This document shows positions 40,296 to 49,014 of a stretch of 64,000 nt of DNA, piece by piece (position 1 is the stretch's first letter; each line of letters opens with the position of its first letter). The DNA is taken from positions 124,001-188,000 of the forward strand of contig NZ_JAGGPS010000004.1 in assembly GCF_018613725.1 (NCBI RefSeq), given 5' to 3'. Both the position numbers and the translations under genes were made by a program. The stretch is from Hymenobacter sp. ISL-91. GTDB taxonomy: Bacteria > Bacteroidota > Bacteroidia > Cytophagales > Hymenobacteraceae. The notes under the pieces are model-generated. The model made no database searches. It had not been told where the DNA came from and saw only the letters and a program-made list of their open reading frames with translations.

Positions 40296-41669
40296 TTAGC
40301 GGCTTCGTGCCAGGTAAGCCTCGCGGGCTTCGCGCAGCAGGCGCAACAGGGTGGCCCGCTGGCGCAGCAGTGTTTCCATGGTTGGGCGTTGGCTGCCGAA
40401 CAAGCGCAACGTTCGTAGCCGTTGGCGCCGCTCCTGCAGGGTGCCGGCGTAACCAAGCGCATAAAAGCCCGATATCGGCAGGCTCAGAAAATACAGGAGC
40501 GTCCAGCGCCAGTCCTGCGTGAAGTGATGCACCAGCGCCGTCTGGCCCAGGTAGAAAACGGTGAACGTAATCATGCCCACCGTCAGCATAATAGGGGCCA
40601 CGAATTCGGCTTCGCTGGTAGCCCGGCGCGCCACCCACGACGGGATGATGTAGGGCAGATAGTTGTTCAACAGCCCGTAAACGTACACCGGCAGGCCCAG
40701 CAGCAGGCGCCCCGATGCCAGCAGGGCCCGGCGGGCACGGGTGCTGGCCGCGCCGCGGGCCGCTAGCGCATCGTCGGTGAGGCCCAGTTGGGTTAGCTGC
40801 TGCAGGTAGGCGTGCAGGCGCTGGCGCAGTTCGGCCAGGCGTTCCGGCTCGTGCTGCCCAAAGTAGCGGCTGGCCTTCAGCAGCGTGCGGCTGAGCTGAA
40901 AGTTGTCGTAGAGCGTTTCTTCGTCGTCCTGAATCAGGTGCTGACCAAAGGTGCGCTCCACTTGGGTTATCAGCTCGTCCTCCTCATCGGAAACCGTGAT
41001 AACGAGCCGCCGCTCCAGCCGGGTGCGGATTTCGGCGGTGAGGGCCTCGGCTGCCGCTTCGGGGTCCTGGCGGTACTGCGCGGCGTAATCGGCCACCAAA
41101 ATGGGTTCGGCCGGGTTGATGAACACATCGGAGCGGAAGCGCTGGGGGTCGAAGTAGTTGATGCCAAAGGGCAGAATACGGAGGCCCAGCTGAAAATCAT
41201 GGCGGGCTTCGGCCCCGAGGGCAATGCGGGCGGCGCCGGTTTTGAGAGGCCGCAGCCGCCGCTCCGACACACTGGTGCCTTCGGGAAAAATCATGATGGT
41301 GCCGCCACGGTCGAAGTAATCGTAGCAGCGCCCAAAGGCTTTTTCGTTCTGGGCTTCGAGCTGCGCCGGCGTAAGCGTTTCGGCTCCGGTTTCGAGGTCT
41401 TGGCGGCGGTAGATGGGAATGGAGTTGCCCGACTCCATGATGGCGCGCAGAATCGGGTTTTGAAAAAACGTGCTCTTGGCCAGAAACGCAATGGGCTGAC
41501 GGCGGTTGACGGCGGCCACCAGTGGGTCCATGAGGGTGTTGGGGTGGTTGCTGGCAATGAGCAGCGGCCCCGGCCCCTGCAGCCGCCCGCGGTTGCGCAC
41601 TTCGAGGCGACGGAAAAAAACGCGCAACGCCACCTGCACCAGGGGCTTCATGACATTGTAGAAAAGCAT
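40296..41669 (-). CDS. PlsC-domain acyltransferase, membrane-bound
   Basis: A 457 aa protein of the glycerolipid acyltransferase family. The catalytic motif is LIASNHPNTLMDPLV (N-H-x4-D) and the substrate motif is MIFPEGTSVSERRLRPLKTG. ILPFGINYFDP is the third block. A long C-terminal part includes two or three TM helices (LLLGLPVYVYGLLNNYLPYI, IMLTVGMITFTVFYLGQTAL, TLLYFLSLPISGFYALGYAG). It probably acylates glycerol-3-phosphate or lyso-phosphatidate, or another lipid; the acceptor is not determined. This two-part shape is usual in Bacteroidota. It diverges from the TPR gene at 41827. Confidence 0.9.
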   Translation of the reverse strand: MLFYNVMKPLVQVALRVFFRRLEVRNRGRLQGPGPLLIASNHPNTLMDPLVAAVNRRQPIAFLAKSTFFQNPILRAIMESGNSIPIYRRQDLETGAETLTPAQLEAQNEKAFGRCYDYFDRGGTIMIFPEGTSVSERRLRPLKTGAARIALGAEARHDFQLGLRILPFGINYFDPQRFRSDVFINPAEPILVADYAAQYRQDPEAAAEALTAEIRTRLERRLVITVSDEEDELITQVERTFGQHLIQDDEETLYDNFQLSRTLLKASRYFGQHEPERLAELRQRLHAYLQQLTQLGLTDDALAARGAASTRARRALLASGRLLLGLPVYVYGLLNNYLPYIIPSWVARRATSEAEFVAPIMLTVGMITFTVFYLGQTALVHHFTQDWRWTLLYFLSLPISGFYALGYAGTLQERRQRLRTLRLFGSQRPTMETLLRQRATLLRLLREAREAYLARSR

Positions 41670-41826
41670 GGCTACAAGAAAGGTAGATTTTTGACGGAAA
41701 CCGGCAGGTGGTTCCGGGCGCTAGATGCTAACTGCCGCGCCGCCGGCCAAACCACAATTCGCCAGATTCAGACTTTTTGCCGGACGCCGGTGCAGGTTTG
41801 CGACGGGTCGCGCATCTTTACGCCTT

Positions 41827-43047
41827 ATGAACCGCCCGCTGCTGCTTTTTCTGCTGCTTTTGTTGCTGAGTGCCGGCGGTCTGCTGCGCCCGGTGGCTAC
41901 CTACGGCCAGACGGTAGTTCCCGATACGCTCGAAGCCGAGCCGGCCCCTGCCCCCGCTCCTACCCAGGCCGCCACGCTGCGGCAGGCCCGGCAACTGGTG
42001 CTGGAGCGCCGCTACAACAGCGCCTGGCAGCTGCTGTCCCGCCTCGACCCACGCAACACCGACCCGGCCGTGGTTATCGAAAAGGCCGATCTGGCCCTGC
42101 GCTATTACACCAACACCGACCAGCTCCGGCGCTTTGCCTTCCGCGACCTGAAGCTGCTCGACCTGGCCCCCGACAGCCTGCGCCAACTGGGCCTCGACAG
42201 CCTGCGCTACCGCTTTGCGGTGCGGCAGGTGCTGGAGCGGCTGCAGCGCCGCTACCCCGCCAACTACCGCCTCTCGCGGGCCTTGGGCGACTATTATTAT
42301 ACCGTACAGCAGTGCGACTGCGCCGAAGCAGGTATTGGCGAAGACGAGGTGTTTCTGCGCACCATCACCGAGTATCAACAGGCCCATGCCCACGGCCAGG
42401 GCGACTACCTTTCGTACTTTGCACTAGGCTATGCCTACCAGCGCCTGGGGCGTTTCCAGGCCAGCCTAGCACCGTTTGAACGCTCGTTGAAGCTGCGCCC
42501 GCGCAACCCTACGGTGCATCTGAACATGGCCTTTGTACTGCTGGAGCTGCGCGAGCTGGAGCAGGCCCGCAAGCAGGCCCAACTGGCGCAGCAATTCTTC
42601 CCCGATGCCCACCGCAAAGAGGACGCTGGCTTTCTGCTGAAGGAAATAGAAGAACGTATCCGGCAGACGGCCCCCGAAGCCCCCGCTGCGCCGGCTCCTG
42701 CCCTTGCCCCCGACACCATCCGGGCTGCCCCGCCCACCGAGGTCCTGAAGCCTACCGCCGCTGATGCGGCTGCAGGCGAGCCCGCGCCGGACAAGCCGGA
42801 GGCCGAGCCCCAGAATACGGAGCCTCAAGAAGCCGAACCCAAGTCAGCCCACCCCCAACAGACGGAGCCAGCGCAAAGCAGCAACCCCTCGTTGAAGGGC
42901 AACGGCCCGAAAAAACCGACTTCCGGAAAGCCCGCTACACCGGCTGCTCCAGCTCAAAAGGCCGATACCGGCAAGGGTACCGCCCCGAAGCAGCCAACCA
43001 AGCAGCCGAAGCCCGGCCAGCCAGCAAAAGAGGCCGTGAAGCAGTAA
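41827..43047 (+). CDS. Exported TPR protein with long Pro/Ala/Lys-rich tail
   Basis: A 406 aa protein with signal sequence (MNRPLLLFLLLLLLSAGGLL, cleavage near ATYGQT). TPR helices cover about 45-280 (LRQARQLVLERRYNSAWQLL, DYLSYFALGYAYQRLGRFQA, NPTVHLNMAFVLLELRELEQ). From about 285 it becomes a low-complexity tail rich in Pro, Ala, Glu and then Lys (PEAEPQNTEPQEAEPKSAHP, GKGTAPKQPTKQPKPGQPAK). The tail may span the peptidoglycan or bind it by charge. The start at 41827 follows from the signal peptide. Confidence 0.82.
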   Translation: MNRPLLLFLLLLLLSAGGLLRPVATYGQTVVPDTLEAEPAPAPAPTQAATLRQARQLVLERRYNSAWQLLSRLDPRNTDPAVVIEKADLALRYYTNTDQLRRFAFRDLKLLDLAPDSLRQLGLDSLRYRFAVRQVLERLQRRYPANYRLSRALGDYYYTVQQCDCAEAGIGEDEVFLRTITEYQQAHAHGQGDYLSYFALGYAYQRLGRFQASLAPFERSLKLRPRNPTVHLNMAFVLLELRELEQARKQAQLAQQFFPDAHRKEDAGFLLKEIEERIRQTAPEAPAAPAPALAPDTIRAAPPTEVLKPTAADAAAGEPAPDKPEAEPQNTEPQEAEPKSAHPQQTEPAQSSNPSLKGNGPKKPTSGKPATPAAPAQKADTGKGTAPKQPTKQPKPGQPAKEAVKQ

Positions 43048-43125
43048 CCGGGCCTGCGGCGAGCTGCTGGCAGAACCTGCCGGACCTACCCCGCATGAAT
43101 GCACAGGCGGAAAGAATTGGTTATG

Positions 43126-43213
43126 GTCATGCTGAGCGTAGCCGAAGCATCTCTACCGCAGTAGTATATGATTACTATTACGGTAGAGATGCTTCGGCTA
43201 CGCTCAGCATGAC
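43126..43213. repeat. GTCAT-core hairpin between convergent genes
   Basis: Perfect 33-bp arms (43126-43158 with 43181-43213; GTCATGCTGAGCGTAGCCGA at the start), with a weaker inner stem (CAGTAGTA / TACTATTA). The rightward side ends in TTTTTT, so it may end the TPR gene transcript. Confidence 0.93.
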
Positions 43214-43244
43214 GTTTTTTTCTATTGGCTATCCTGGCGCTACT

Positions 43245-44336
43245 TTACTTGTTCATCACGCTGTTCTGGCGGTTGATGGATTCGAGGTGCACGGCGTCGA
43301 AATACTGGCGGATAAAGTCGGCAGTGAGGCCCAACTGGTCGCCTTTGCGCAGGGCGCGCTCCAGGATTTCGTTCCAGCGCCGCGCCTGCAGAATCGTGAT
43401 GTTGTTTTCTTTTTTGTAGTGGCCAATGCTTTCCGACACCTGCATGCGGCGGCCCAGCAGGTGCAGAATCTCGTCGTCGAGCTGGTCGATTTGAGTGCGT
43501 AGCCGGGCCAGCTTGTCCAGGAATTCCGGCTCGGTGGAGGTGTGCTGGCGCCAGGTAAGCGAGTCGAGTAGCTCGGCCAGCCGCTGGGGTGTCACCTGCT
43601 GCTTGGCGTCGCTCCAGGCGTTGTCGGGGTCGATGTGCGATTCGAGCATCAGGCCGTCGAAGTCGAGGTCGATGGACTGCTGGGCCACGGCGGCCAGGCC
43701 GGTGCGGTTGCCACAGATGTGGCTGGGGTCGCAGATGAGGGGCAAACTGGGCAGGCGTCGCCGTATTTCGATGGGCAGATGCCACATGGGCGCGTTGCGG
43801 TACTCGGTGTTGCCGTAGCTGGCAAAGCCCCGATGAATCAGGCCGATATCGGCTATGCCGGCCTGGGCCAGCCGCTCTACTGCGCCCAGCCACAGCTCCA
43901 GGTCGGGGTGCACCGGGTTCTTTACGAATACCGGCACCTTCACGCCCCGCAGCGCATCGGCCAGCGCCTGCACCGAAAACGGGTTGACTGTGGTGCGGGC
44001 CCCAATCCAGAGCACGTCTACGTCGTAGGCCAGCGCATCTTCTACATGCTGAGGCGTAGCTACTTCTACGGTGGTGGGCAAGCCCGTGAGCTGGCGCGCC
44101 TGCCGCAGCCAGGGCAGGCCCGTTTTGCCGATGCCCTCGAACATGCCCGGCTTGGTGCGCGGCTTCCAGATACCGGCCCGCAACATATCCACCCGGCCGG
44201 TAGCGGCCAGCTGAGTGCAGGTTTCGAGCAGCTGCTGCTCGGTTTCGGCCGAGCAGGGCCCGGAAATAATGAGCGGTTTTTTGCCGGGAAACTGCGTGGT
44301 AACGGCGGCCTGGGCGGCGGTAGAAGCGTGGGGCAT
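43245..44336 (-). CDS. Bifunctional DAHP synthase / chorismate mutase (type II)
   Basis: A 363 aa fusion. The N-terminal DAHP synthase (about 15-265, KDO8P-like type) starts LIISGPCSAETEQQLLETCT and has AGIWKPRTKPGMFEGIG, PVFVKNPVHPDLELWLGA, GLIHRGFASYGN and DPSHICGNRTG. It makes DAHP from PEP and erythrose-4-phosphate, the first step of the shikimate pathway. The C-terminal AroQ chorismate mutase (about 280-363) has LARLRTQIDQLDDEILHLLG, RRMQVSESIGHYKKEN and ARRWNEILERA. The mutase domain may provide feedback control. The start at 44336 is preferred to 44453, whose extension looks non-coding. Confidence 0.93.
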   Translation of the reverse strand: MPHASTAAQAAVTTQFPGKKPLIISGPCSAETEQQLLETCTQLAATGRVDMLRAGIWKPRTKPGMFEGIGKTGLPWLRQARQLTGLPTTVEVATPQHVEDALAYDVDVLWIGARTTVNPFSVQALADALRGVKVPVFVKNPVHPDLELWLGAVERLAQAGIADIGLIHRGFASYGNTEYRNAPMWHLPIEIRRRLPSLPLICDPSHICGNRTGLAAVAQQSIDLDFDGLMLESHIDPDNAWSDAKQQVTPQRLAELLDSLTWRQHTSTEPEFLDKLARLRTQIDQLDDEILHLLGRRMQVSESIGHYKKENNITILQARRWNEILERALRKGDQLGLTADFIRQYFDAVHLESINRQNSVMNK

Positions 44337-44655
44337 TGCGGGGCAGGTACGGAAACGGTAGCGGCGGGCAAGATAGCGCATGGCCGCACGCCCTGTACTA
44401 CCATCGGGCGGGGCCTGCGGTTTTGTCATCTGCGCGGGCAAGGCTGAATGCACGGGGGAGCTTTCAGCTGAGAAATTCAGCTTTCACCCCGTTGCATATT
44501 GTATTTCAGATATTTGCCTGAGGGTTTCTGGCATTGGCTGGTGCGCGAAACTGGAGGCCTGCCGAAACTGGCACGGTTTTGCCAAATGGCCCTGTATGCC
44601 GGCCGCCCTTTGTTCTGCGCCGGCCCGTCTTCTTCCTTCCGAAACCAACTCAACT

Positions 44656-45390
44656 ATGCGTACCAACCAACTCCTTGCCCGCCTCGGCGCCGCCGCCCTG
44701 CTCGTTTCCGGTTTTGCTACCGCTTCTCAGGCGCAGGTGCGCCGCGCCCCGGCCCCTTCCTATAGCTCCTCCTCGGCCACCGATGGCGTGAAGTTCGGCG
44801 TGCGGGCCGGCCTGAACGTGGCCGACCTCTCGGGCGACGCGGTGAATTCGTTTACCGACCTGACCGACCTGGCCAACGGCGCCGTTAATAAAGAAATGAA
44901 GCCGGGTTTCTATGCCGGCCTGTACGCCACGCTGCCGCTGGGGCCGCGTTTCGCTATTGAGCCCGGCCTGGGCTACTCCGAGAAGGGCACCAGACTGAGG
45001 GGCACTATCCCATTCGAGCAGTTTAAATTCATCAACGCCAAACTCGACGGCACGGCCCGCCTGGCCTACCTCGATATTCCGGTGCTGGCCAAGGCCTACC
45101 TCACCGACGGGCTGTATGTGTATGCCGGCCCGCAGGCCTCGGTGCTGCTCTCGGGTAAGGCCCGCGTGAAGGCCAGCGCCTTCGGCTTCTCGGCTTACCA
45201 GAACGATTTTGACGTGAAAGACCAGCTGCGCAGCGTAGATTTCGCCGTGGTGGGCGGCCTGGGCTATCAGTTCCAGAACGGCTTCGGCCTGAGCGCCGGC
45301 TACGATTACGGCCTGTCTTCGCTCGACAAAAACAACAACTTCGACGCTCAGAACCGCGTCATCAAAGCTTCGCTGAACTACTCGTTCTAG
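44656..45390 (+). CDS. Porin-family outer-membrane beta-barrel protein
   Basis: A 244 aa protein with signal peptide (MRTNQLLARLGAAALLVSGF, cleavage near SQAQVRRA). The barrel (PF13568-like) begins KFGVRAGLNVADLSG, then PGFYAGLYATLPLGPRFAIE, LAYLDIPVLAKAYLTDGLYV and GGLGYQFQNGFGLSAGYDYG, and ends in a typical last strand, VIKASLNYSF. The upstream region has GATATTTG (44509-44516), similar to a -7 box, 140 nt before the start. A strong terminator follows. Confidence 0.9.
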   Translation: MRTNQLLARLGAAALLVSGFATASQAQVRRAPAPSYSSSSATDGVKFGVRAGLNVADLSGDAVNSFTDLTDLANGAVNKEMKPGFYAGLYATLPLGPRFAIEPGLGYSEKGTRLRGTIPFEQFKFINAKLDGTARLAYLDIPVLAKAYLTDGLYVYAGPQASVLLSGKARVKASAFGFSAYQNDFDVKDQLRSVDFAVVGGLGYQFQNGFGLSAGYDYGLSSLDKNNNFDAQNRVIKASLNYSF

Positions 45391-45398
45391 CGCGGCAG

Positions 45399-45445
45399 AA
45401 AGGCAGTAACGCGAACTACAACGTTCGCGTTACTGCCTTTTTGAA
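45399..45445 (+). terminator. Terminator after the porin-family gene
   Basis: A perfect 18-bp stem (45399-45416 with 45423-45440; AAAGGCAGTAACGCGAAC), 6-nt loop, TTTTT end. Confidence 0.9.
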
Positions 45446-45452
45446 TAATAAA

Positions 45453-45711
45453 CCGAAGGCGGCCCGGCGGCGTGGGTGACACAGGAGCTGCAACTCGCTG
45501 CGCCCGCCGCCTGTGAGTGAGGTGGACCGCCTTCGGAAATGGGGTCGGAGTCGCCGGAGCCAATTATTAGGAGCTTGCAGGCGGCAACTCGGCTAGCTGC
45601 TGTAAGCAGGAGTACCGGTGTGCTGCATTACGTTGCACGCTAACGGCCCGAACCCACTATTTATTTCAATGACTCCCGCAAGCCGGGAAGCCGGGAAGTC
45701 GGGAAGCCGTT
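45453..45711. repeat. Intergenic repeats: hairpin and period-8 tandem
   Basis: CCGAAGGCGG (45453-45462) pairs with CCGCCTTCGG (45527-45536), with CACAGG/CCTGTG inside. Further on, 45680-45711 is a tandem of 8-mers (AAGCCGGG, AAGCCGGG, AAGTCGGG, AAGCCGTT) without an obvious inverse partner. The rest of the 45441-45737 spacer holds no gene that I recognise. Confidence 0.7.
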
Positions 45712-45737
45712 TGGGCTGACTGCCGTGCCACCGGTTT

Positions 45738-47669
45738 TCAGCGGGCACCCACTACCGGGGCCGGCTGCAGGCCTTCGGCCAGGCGCACGAGGCGCACCAG
45801 CTCGGCGCGGTAGCCTTCGGGGTCGAAGCGGCGGGCGCCGTCGGCGAGGCGGGCGGTAGCGGCGTAGGTGGCGCTGCCGCGGTGCTCGCTCTGGCGCAGC
45901 AGCAGGCCAAACTGGGCCACGGCGGCGGCAAAGCGCAGGTTCTCGCTGGCCTCGGCCAGGGGCCGGGCCACGCCCGTGAGCGGCAGCGCCAACAGGCGGC
46001 TTGTGGTGCCGCGCGGCTCCTTGTAGCGCAGCTTCACCGTTAGCAGCTCGGCCGAGGCCAGCGCCGGAGCTGTGGCCGGGGCGGGCTGGTATTTGAGCGC
46101 ATCGACGGTGGCCGGCGCGCCTACGGGCACGATTTCGTAGAGGGCCGTAACGGTGTGGCCCGAGCCCAGCTCGCCGGCGTCTTTGCGGTCGTTGTTGAAG
46201 TCTTCGGCGGCCAGCAGGCGGTTTTCGTAGCCTACGAGGCGGTACTCGCGCACCCGGGCCGGGTTGAACTCGACCTGCAGCTTCACATCCTGGGCCAGCG
46301 TGAACAGGGTGCCACCGAACTGGCTGACGAGCACCCGACGGGCTTCATCGAGGTTGTCGAGGTAAGCGTAGTTGCCGTTGCCCTTGTCGGCCAACAGCTC
46401 CATCTTTTTATCCTGATAATTGCCGCGGCCCACGCCCAGCACCGTCAGGAACACGCCCGACTCGCGCTGCTGCACGATAAGGCGCTCCATAGCCTGGTCG
46501 CTTTGCTCGCCCACGTTGAAGTCGCCATCGGAGCAGATGATGACGCGGTTGTTGCCCTGCTGGTTGAAGTTCTGGCGGGCCACATCGTAGGCCAGGCGCA
46601 GGCCCGCGCCGCCGGCCGTGCTGCCGCCCGCGCTCAGGTTGTTGATGGCTCGCAGAATGGTGGCTTTTTCGGAGCCGGCGGTGGGCGGCAGCACCGTGCC
46701 GGCGGCCCCGGCGTACACCACCAGCGCCACTTTATCCTGGGGGCGCAGCTGCTGGACCAGCAGTTTCAGGCCCTGCTGCACCAGCCCGAGCCGGTCGGGG
46801 CCCTGCATGGAGCCCGACACATCGACCAGAAACACGAGGTTGGCAGGCGGGAGCTTGTCGGTAGCAACTTTGCGGGCCTGCAGGGCCACCTGCACCAGTT
46901 GGTGCTGCGGGTTCCAGGGGCACTGGGCTTGCTCGGTGATGATGCGGAACGGCTCGGCGGCCGTGGCGGCGGGCTGGGGGTAGTCGTACTGGAAGTAGTT
47001 GAGCATTTCCTCGACTCGCACCGCCTCGGGCGGCGGCAGCTGGCCCTGCTGCAGAAAGCGGCGCACGTTGCTGTAGCTGGCCGCATCCACATCAATGCTG
47101 AAAGTACTCAGGGGCTCTTTTTGGGCCGAGCGGAACCCGTTCTCGGCCACGCTGGCGTAGGTGTCGCCTGCGCCGGGCTCGGGCTGCGGGAAGTAGGGCG
47201 CGGCGGATACCGCGCCGTAGGACTGGTCGGCGGTATGGCGGCTTCGTTTGACCTTGGCCGCGCCCCGGATGCTGACACCTGCTACCCGGCCCTGAAGCCC
47301 GTAGCCCGTTACCACCACTTCATTGAGAGCTTTCGAATCAGCACTCAATCCCACATCCACCACCCGCTGGGCAGCCAGCTCTACTTCTTTCGACACGAAG
47401 CCAATCGAGCTAAACACCAGCACTTTGCCCGATTGCGGCACTTCAATCCGGTAGCTGCCATCGGCCTGGGTGCTGACGCCGATGGAAGTGCCTTTGACGA
47501 GCACTGTGACGCCGGGCAGGCCCTGGCCGGTGGAGCGGTCGGTTACGCGGCCGGTAACGGTGTAGGTGGCCAAAGCCACGGCGGCGGCCGGGGTCGGGCT
47601 AGTTTGGGCGGCAGCAGGGCAAGCGGCTAGCAGCCCGGCCGCCAGCGCGAGATAAAGGAAACGGTGCAT
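45738..47669 (-). CDS. VWA-domain protein with carboxypeptidase-like and SusC-like N-terminal segments
   Basis: A 643 aa exported protein. A signal peptide (cleavage near PAAAQTSP) is followed by a carboxypeptidase-regulatory-like domain (about 35-118; YTVTGRVTDRSTGQGLPGVT) ending with SKALNEVVVTGYG, the segment usually found at the plug of SusC-type receptors. Next come a VWA N-terminal domain (about 185-250; FSIDVDAASYSNVRRFLQQG), a VWA domain with MIDAS DVSGSM (283-288) and a late Thr/Asp set, and a DUF3520-like C-terminal domain. Related to YfbK-type proteins. Probably anchored at the cell surface or in the periplasm; partner unknown. Confidence 0.9.
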   Translation of the reverse strand: MHRFLYLALAAGLLAACPAAAQTSPTPAAAVALATYTVTGRVTDRSTGQGLPGVTVLVKGTSIGVSTQADGSYRIEVPQSGKVLVFSSIGFVSKEVELAAQRVVDVGLSADSKALNEVVVTGYGLQGRVAGVSIRGAAKVKRSRHTADQSYGAVSAAPYFPQPEPGAGDTYASVAENGFRSAQKEPLSTFSIDVDAASYSNVRRFLQQGQLPPPEAVRVEEMLNYFQYDYPQPAATAAEPFRIITEQAQCPWNPQHQLVQVALQARKVATDKLPPANLVFLVDVSGSMQGPDRLGLVQQGLKLLVQQLRPQDKVALVVYAGAAGTVLPPTAGSEKATILRAINNLSAGGSTAGGAGLRLAYDVARQNFNQQGNNRVIICSDGDFNVGEQSDQAMERLIVQQRESGVFLTVLGVGRGNYQDKKMELLADKGNGNYAYLDNLDEARRVLVSQFGGTLFTLAQDVKLQVEFNPARVREYRLVGYENRLLAAEDFNNDRKDAGELGSGHTVTALYEIVPVGAPATVDALKYQPAPATAPALASAELLTVKLRYKEPRGTTSRLLALPLTGVARPLAEASENLRFAAAVAQFGLLLRQSEHRGSATYAATARLADGARRFDPEGYRAELVRLVRLAEGLQPAPVVGAR

Positions 47670-47768
47670 CAGCAGAAAGAATAGAAGGTGGAACCATAGC
47701 GAACCGGCCGGGTTCTGGGTAGCTGATGCACAGCCGGCATGGATTCCACACGGAGTTAAAAAAAAGCT

Positions 47769-47885
47769 GAAAGCTGAACGTCATTCAGAGCGAAGCGAAG
47801 AATCTCGCGTGCCTCGTTGAACAACGGCCATTGCCACGTCAGCACGCGAGCTTCTTCGCTTCGCTCTGAATGACGTTCAGCTTTC
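47769..47885. repeat. GTCAT-core hairpin upstream of the radical SAM gene
   Basis: 43-bp arms (47769-47811 with 47843-47885; one mismatch); the core is GTCATTCAGAGCGAAGCGAA. Outer flanks GAAAGCTGAAC pair too, and differ from those at 37620. It lies between divergent genes, 35 nt before a start codon, so it is not simply a terminator. Confidence 0.93.
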
Positions 47886-47919
47886 GACTCCCTGCAAGTG
47901 CAGTACCTTTACCTCACTT

Positions 47920-48942
47920 ATGTCCTCACTGCTCACCGATTCGCTTAATTTCCTGTCGAAAGCCACCCCGCGCCGTCTCTGGAACGGGGCCCAGGTAGTG
48001 GGGGGCTACCTGCTGAGCAAGGCCACCGGCAAGGCCCGGCACTGGGGGTTGCCGGTGGCGCTCAGCTTCGAGCCCACCACCAGCTGCAACCTGCGCTGCC
48101 CCGAGTGCCCCAGCGGCCTGCGCTCCTTCACTCGGCCCACCGGCATGCTGCCCGACGAGCTGTTCCGCAAAACCATTGATGAGGTAGCCTCGCGGCTCTG
48201 GTACCTGATTTTCTACTTCCAGGGTGAGCCCTACCTGCACCCCAACTTCCTCGATCTGGTGAAGTACGCGGCCGGCAAGGGCATTTACACGGCCACCAGC
48301 ACCAACGCCCACTACCTCAACGACCACAACGCCCGCCGCACTGTGGAAAGCGGCCTCGACCGGCTCATTATCTCCCTCGACGGTACCACCCAGGAGGTGT
48401 ACCAGCAGTACCGCGTAGGAGGCAAAATTGACAAAGTGCTGGAGGGCACCCGCAACGTGGTGAAGTGGCGCAAGGAGCTGAAATTGAGCACCCCGCGCAT
48501 TGTGTTTCAGTTTCTGGTGGTGCGCCCCAACGAGCACCAGCTGGACGAGGCCCGCACGCTGGCCCGCGAGCTGGGCGTGGATGACGTGTGGTTTAAAACG
48601 GCCCAGATTTACGACCACCACAACGGCTCGCCCCTTATCCCGACCATCGACTACTACTCGCGCTACGAAAACCAGGGCGACGGCACCTGGAGCCTCAAAA
48701 ACAAGCTGCTCAACCACTGCTGGAAGATGTGGCACTCGTGCGTGATAACCTGGGACGGCCTCGTGGTGCCCTGCTGCTTCGACAAGGACGCCGAATACCG
48801 CCTCGGCGACCTGCAGACCCAGACGTTCCGCCAGCTCTGGCACGGCCCCAAGTACCGGCAGTTTCGCGCCTCGCTGCTCAAAGGCCGCGACCAGATTGAG
48901 ATGTGCCGCAACTGCTCGGAAGGCACGAAGGTATGGGGCTAG
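47920..48942 (+). CDS. Radical SAM protein with SPASM-like C-terminus
   Basis: A 340 aa enzyme. The [4Fe-4S]/SAM motif is TTSCNLRCPECPSG (Cys56, Cys60, Cys63). The barrel contains YFQGEPYLHPNFLDLVKYAA, DRLIISLDGTTQEVYQQYRV and IVFQFLVVRPNEHQLDEART. The C-terminal part has several Cys (NHCWKMWHSC, PCCFDKD, EMCRNCSEG), fitting a SPASM domain with auxiliary clusters, as in peptide- and cofactor-modifying radical SAM proteins. No precursor peptide gene is seen next to it, so the substrate is open. The start at 47920 is close to the hairpin. A TACCTTTA element (47907-47914) may be the -7 box. Confidence 0.9.
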   Translation: MSSLLTDSLNFLSKATPRRLWNGAQVVGGYLLSKATGKARHWGLPVALSFEPTTSCNLRCPECPSGLRSFTRPTGMLPDELFRKTIDEVASRLWYLIFYFQGEPYLHPNFLDLVKYAAGKGIYTATSTNAHYLNDHNARRTVESGLDRLIISLDGTTQEVYQQYRVGGKIDKVLEGTRNVVKWRKELKLSTPRIVFQFLVVRPNEHQLDEARTLARELGVDDVWFKTAQIYDHHNGSPLIPTIDYYSRYENQGDGTWSLKNKLLNHCWKMWHSCVITWDGLVVPCCFDKDAEYRLGDLQTQTFRQLWHGPKYRQFRASLLKGRDQIEMCRNCSEGTKVWG

Positions 48943-49014
48943 AAAACGCGTATAATTTTGCGCTCGGTAGCCCGGCAGCGGCTTGCGGTTTGCTTTGAAT
49001 ATTACCCCCTATCC

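Noticed and set aside
47769..47885. Simple terminator
   Set aside because: It lies between two divergent genes, where no transcript ends, so a pure terminator role cannot explain it.
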